A DNA stretch of 6,925 nucleotides from Asaia bogorensis (GTDB taxonomy: Bacteria; Pseudomonadota; Alphaproteobacteria; Acetobacterales; Acetobacteraceae). The translations under genes and the position numbers were made by a program. The first letter of the stretch is position 1. The number at the start of each line of letters is the position of its first letter. The DNA is taken from the NCBI GenBank assembly GCA_945874515.1, contig CAMCHA010000135.1, positions 1-6,925 on the forward strand, written 5' to 3'. A model generated the notes under the pieces. That model was not told where the DNA came from. It worked only from the letters and a program-made list of their open reading frames with translations, and made no database searches. Below, in pieces: positions 5,987 to 6,925 of the stretch.

Positions 5987-6925
5987 TCAGCGTCTGGGTT
6001 GTGGCAAAACCGCACTCGGCGGCTGGCCGAGCGCGGTGGTGACGCGAAATAGCCGATAGGCTTCGGCTTCCTGGCCGCGCCGGGCACGAACCAGCCTGCC
6101 AGCTTCGCCTTCAATTGGGGTGGCGCCGGGCCATTGCGGCGGTCCCTCACCCCGTCTTTCGCTTCGGATCAGCAAGCCGGCAGTGTTTTCGGGCGGTTTC
6201 GGCAGGGTGAAGAAGCGCCAACGCGGGTCCATCGCCACCACAGGCAGCTCGGGCGGCAGGCGGAAAGCCATGCCGGAAGCCAAGCCATATTCCTCGGCAG
6301 CGATGAAGGCCACGCCTTCGCGCGCGGCGGCCCGCGCCAGATCAGCCGCCAGCGCATCCCAGCCGCCAAGCCGCGCCAAAGTCGGGTCCTGGCGGCGCGG
6401 TAGGGCCAAGGGCGCGGCGGTGGCTTGCAAATAGGCCGCCCCCGCCATGGCAAAGCCAAGCGCCAGGGCAGGAATGCGCCAACGCAGCCAGGAAGCGGGC
6501 AGCAGCGCAGCGGCGGCTATGGCGGCGCTTGGGTAAAGAATGGCCGGCCAATTCCCCTGCACTCGGCTGCCCAAAGCCTGCCAGAGGAAAATCGCCGCAC
6601 CTGGCAGAATCAACGCCAGCAGCAGCCCAGCGCCGGCATCGCGCTGGCGCCAAACCTGCCGCGCCGCCAGGGCGATACCCACCACGCACAACAGAAAGAC
6701 CAAGGGCGTCACCAAAGCCACCTGCCCGCCCAGCAATTCGCCAAGCCAGCGCAGGCTTTGCCCGGCGCCGCCAGCTGCAGTCCGCCCGCCCTGCTTAGCG
6801 AAGGATGCCCATTCATGCGCCGCATTCCAGAAGATCACCGGGGCGAAAAGCGCCACCGCCAGCGCGCCACCCGCCCAAAGCTGCCAGCGCATCAACCAGC
6901 GCCGTGCTTCGGGCAATAGCACCAG
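5987..6925 (-). CDS. GT39/PMT-type membrane glycosyltransferase, C-terminal part (5'-truncated by window edge)
   Basis: The C-terminal 313 or so residues of a polytopic inner-membrane glycosyltransferase of the GT39 family (PMT_2, ArnT-like), which uses a polyprenyl-phosphate sugar donor on the periplasmic side. The frame is open to the window edge, so the GTG at 6922 is probably an internal valine and the true start, with the catalytic acidic residues of the first periplasmic loop, lies outside. Visible parts, numbered from 6922: a helix (about 14-31) running into APVIFWNAAHEWASFAKQGG, a stretch typical of this family; further hydrophobic helices at about 66-88, 98-115, 128-143 and 148-166; then a soluble C-terminal domain (about 175-311) with LARLGGWDALAADLA and EEYGLASGMAFRL. 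The acceptor (lipid A, other lipid or protein) cannot be told from this part. It is on the same strand as msrP, 107 bases upstream, probably a separate transcription unit. Confidence 0.8.
   Translation of the reverse strand: MVLLPEARRWLMRWQLWAGGALAVALFAPVIFWNAAHEWASFAKQGGRTAAGGAGQSLRWLGELLGGQVALVTPLVFLLCVVGIALAARQVWRQRDAGAGLLLALILPGAAIFLWQALGSRVQGNWPAILYPSAAIAAAALLPASWLRWRIPALALGFAMAGAAYLQATAAPLALPRRQDPTLARLGGWDALAADLARAAAREGVAFIAAEEYGLASGMAFRLPPELPVVAMDPRWRFFTLPKPPENTAGLLIRSERRGEGPPQWPGATPIEGEAGRLVRARRGQEAEAYRLFRVTTALGQPPSAVLPQPRR

Noticed and set aside
5613..6059. 148-codon plus-strand frame crossing the msrP / glycosyltransferase gap
   Set aside because: It mostly mirrors the N-terminal part of msrP and has no domain or convincing ribosome binding site, so the gap is better read as control region.

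Overview
The window reads as ordinary, densely coded chromosome of a moderately high-GC alphaproteobacterium. The protein sequences recall Acetobacteraceae/Rhodospirillales, but this is an inference from style and gene content; there is no rRNA or other taxonomic marker. I saw no insertion sequence, phage gene, CRISPR array, tRNA or rRNA. Every stretch longer than 300 bases is inside a gene.

Left block, + strand (1-3242). The 3' part of a GldG-family ABC-transporter auxiliary protein gene is followed 15 bases later by a DUF4340 protein gene, and then, with a 4-base GTGA overlap, by a Nudix hydrolase gene. GldG and DUF4340 proteins are commonly encoded behind an ABC ATPase and permease, which would lie left of the window edge. 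Together they would form an envelope-associated ABC complex of unknown substrate. The Nudix enzyme seems to be co-translated with them.

Middle block, - strand (5879 down to 3247). msrP encodes the Tat-exported molybdenum catalytic subunit of periplasmic methionine sulfoxide reductase. After one base comes a gene for an 85-residue two-helix membrane protein of unknown function, and this overlaps by 8 bases a gene for a LuxO-like sigma-54-dependent response regulator. The tight spacing argues for one operon. The usual MsrP partner, the haem membrane protein MsrQ, is not in the window, and neither is a histidine kinase for the regulator. The + and - blocks converge with only 4 bases between their stop codons.

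Right edge, - strand (6925 down to 5987). This is the C-terminal part of a GT39/PMT-type membrane glycosyltransferase gene, cut by the window end. The 107 bases between it and msrP are the only real intergenic gap. They hold a small inverted repeat, a weak promoter-like pair and the msrP ribosome binding site.

Nothing here is clearly a new system. The points most worth checking are the msrP / small membrane protein / LuxO-like regulator operon without MsrQ, and an unusual cysteine next to Walker B in that regulator.
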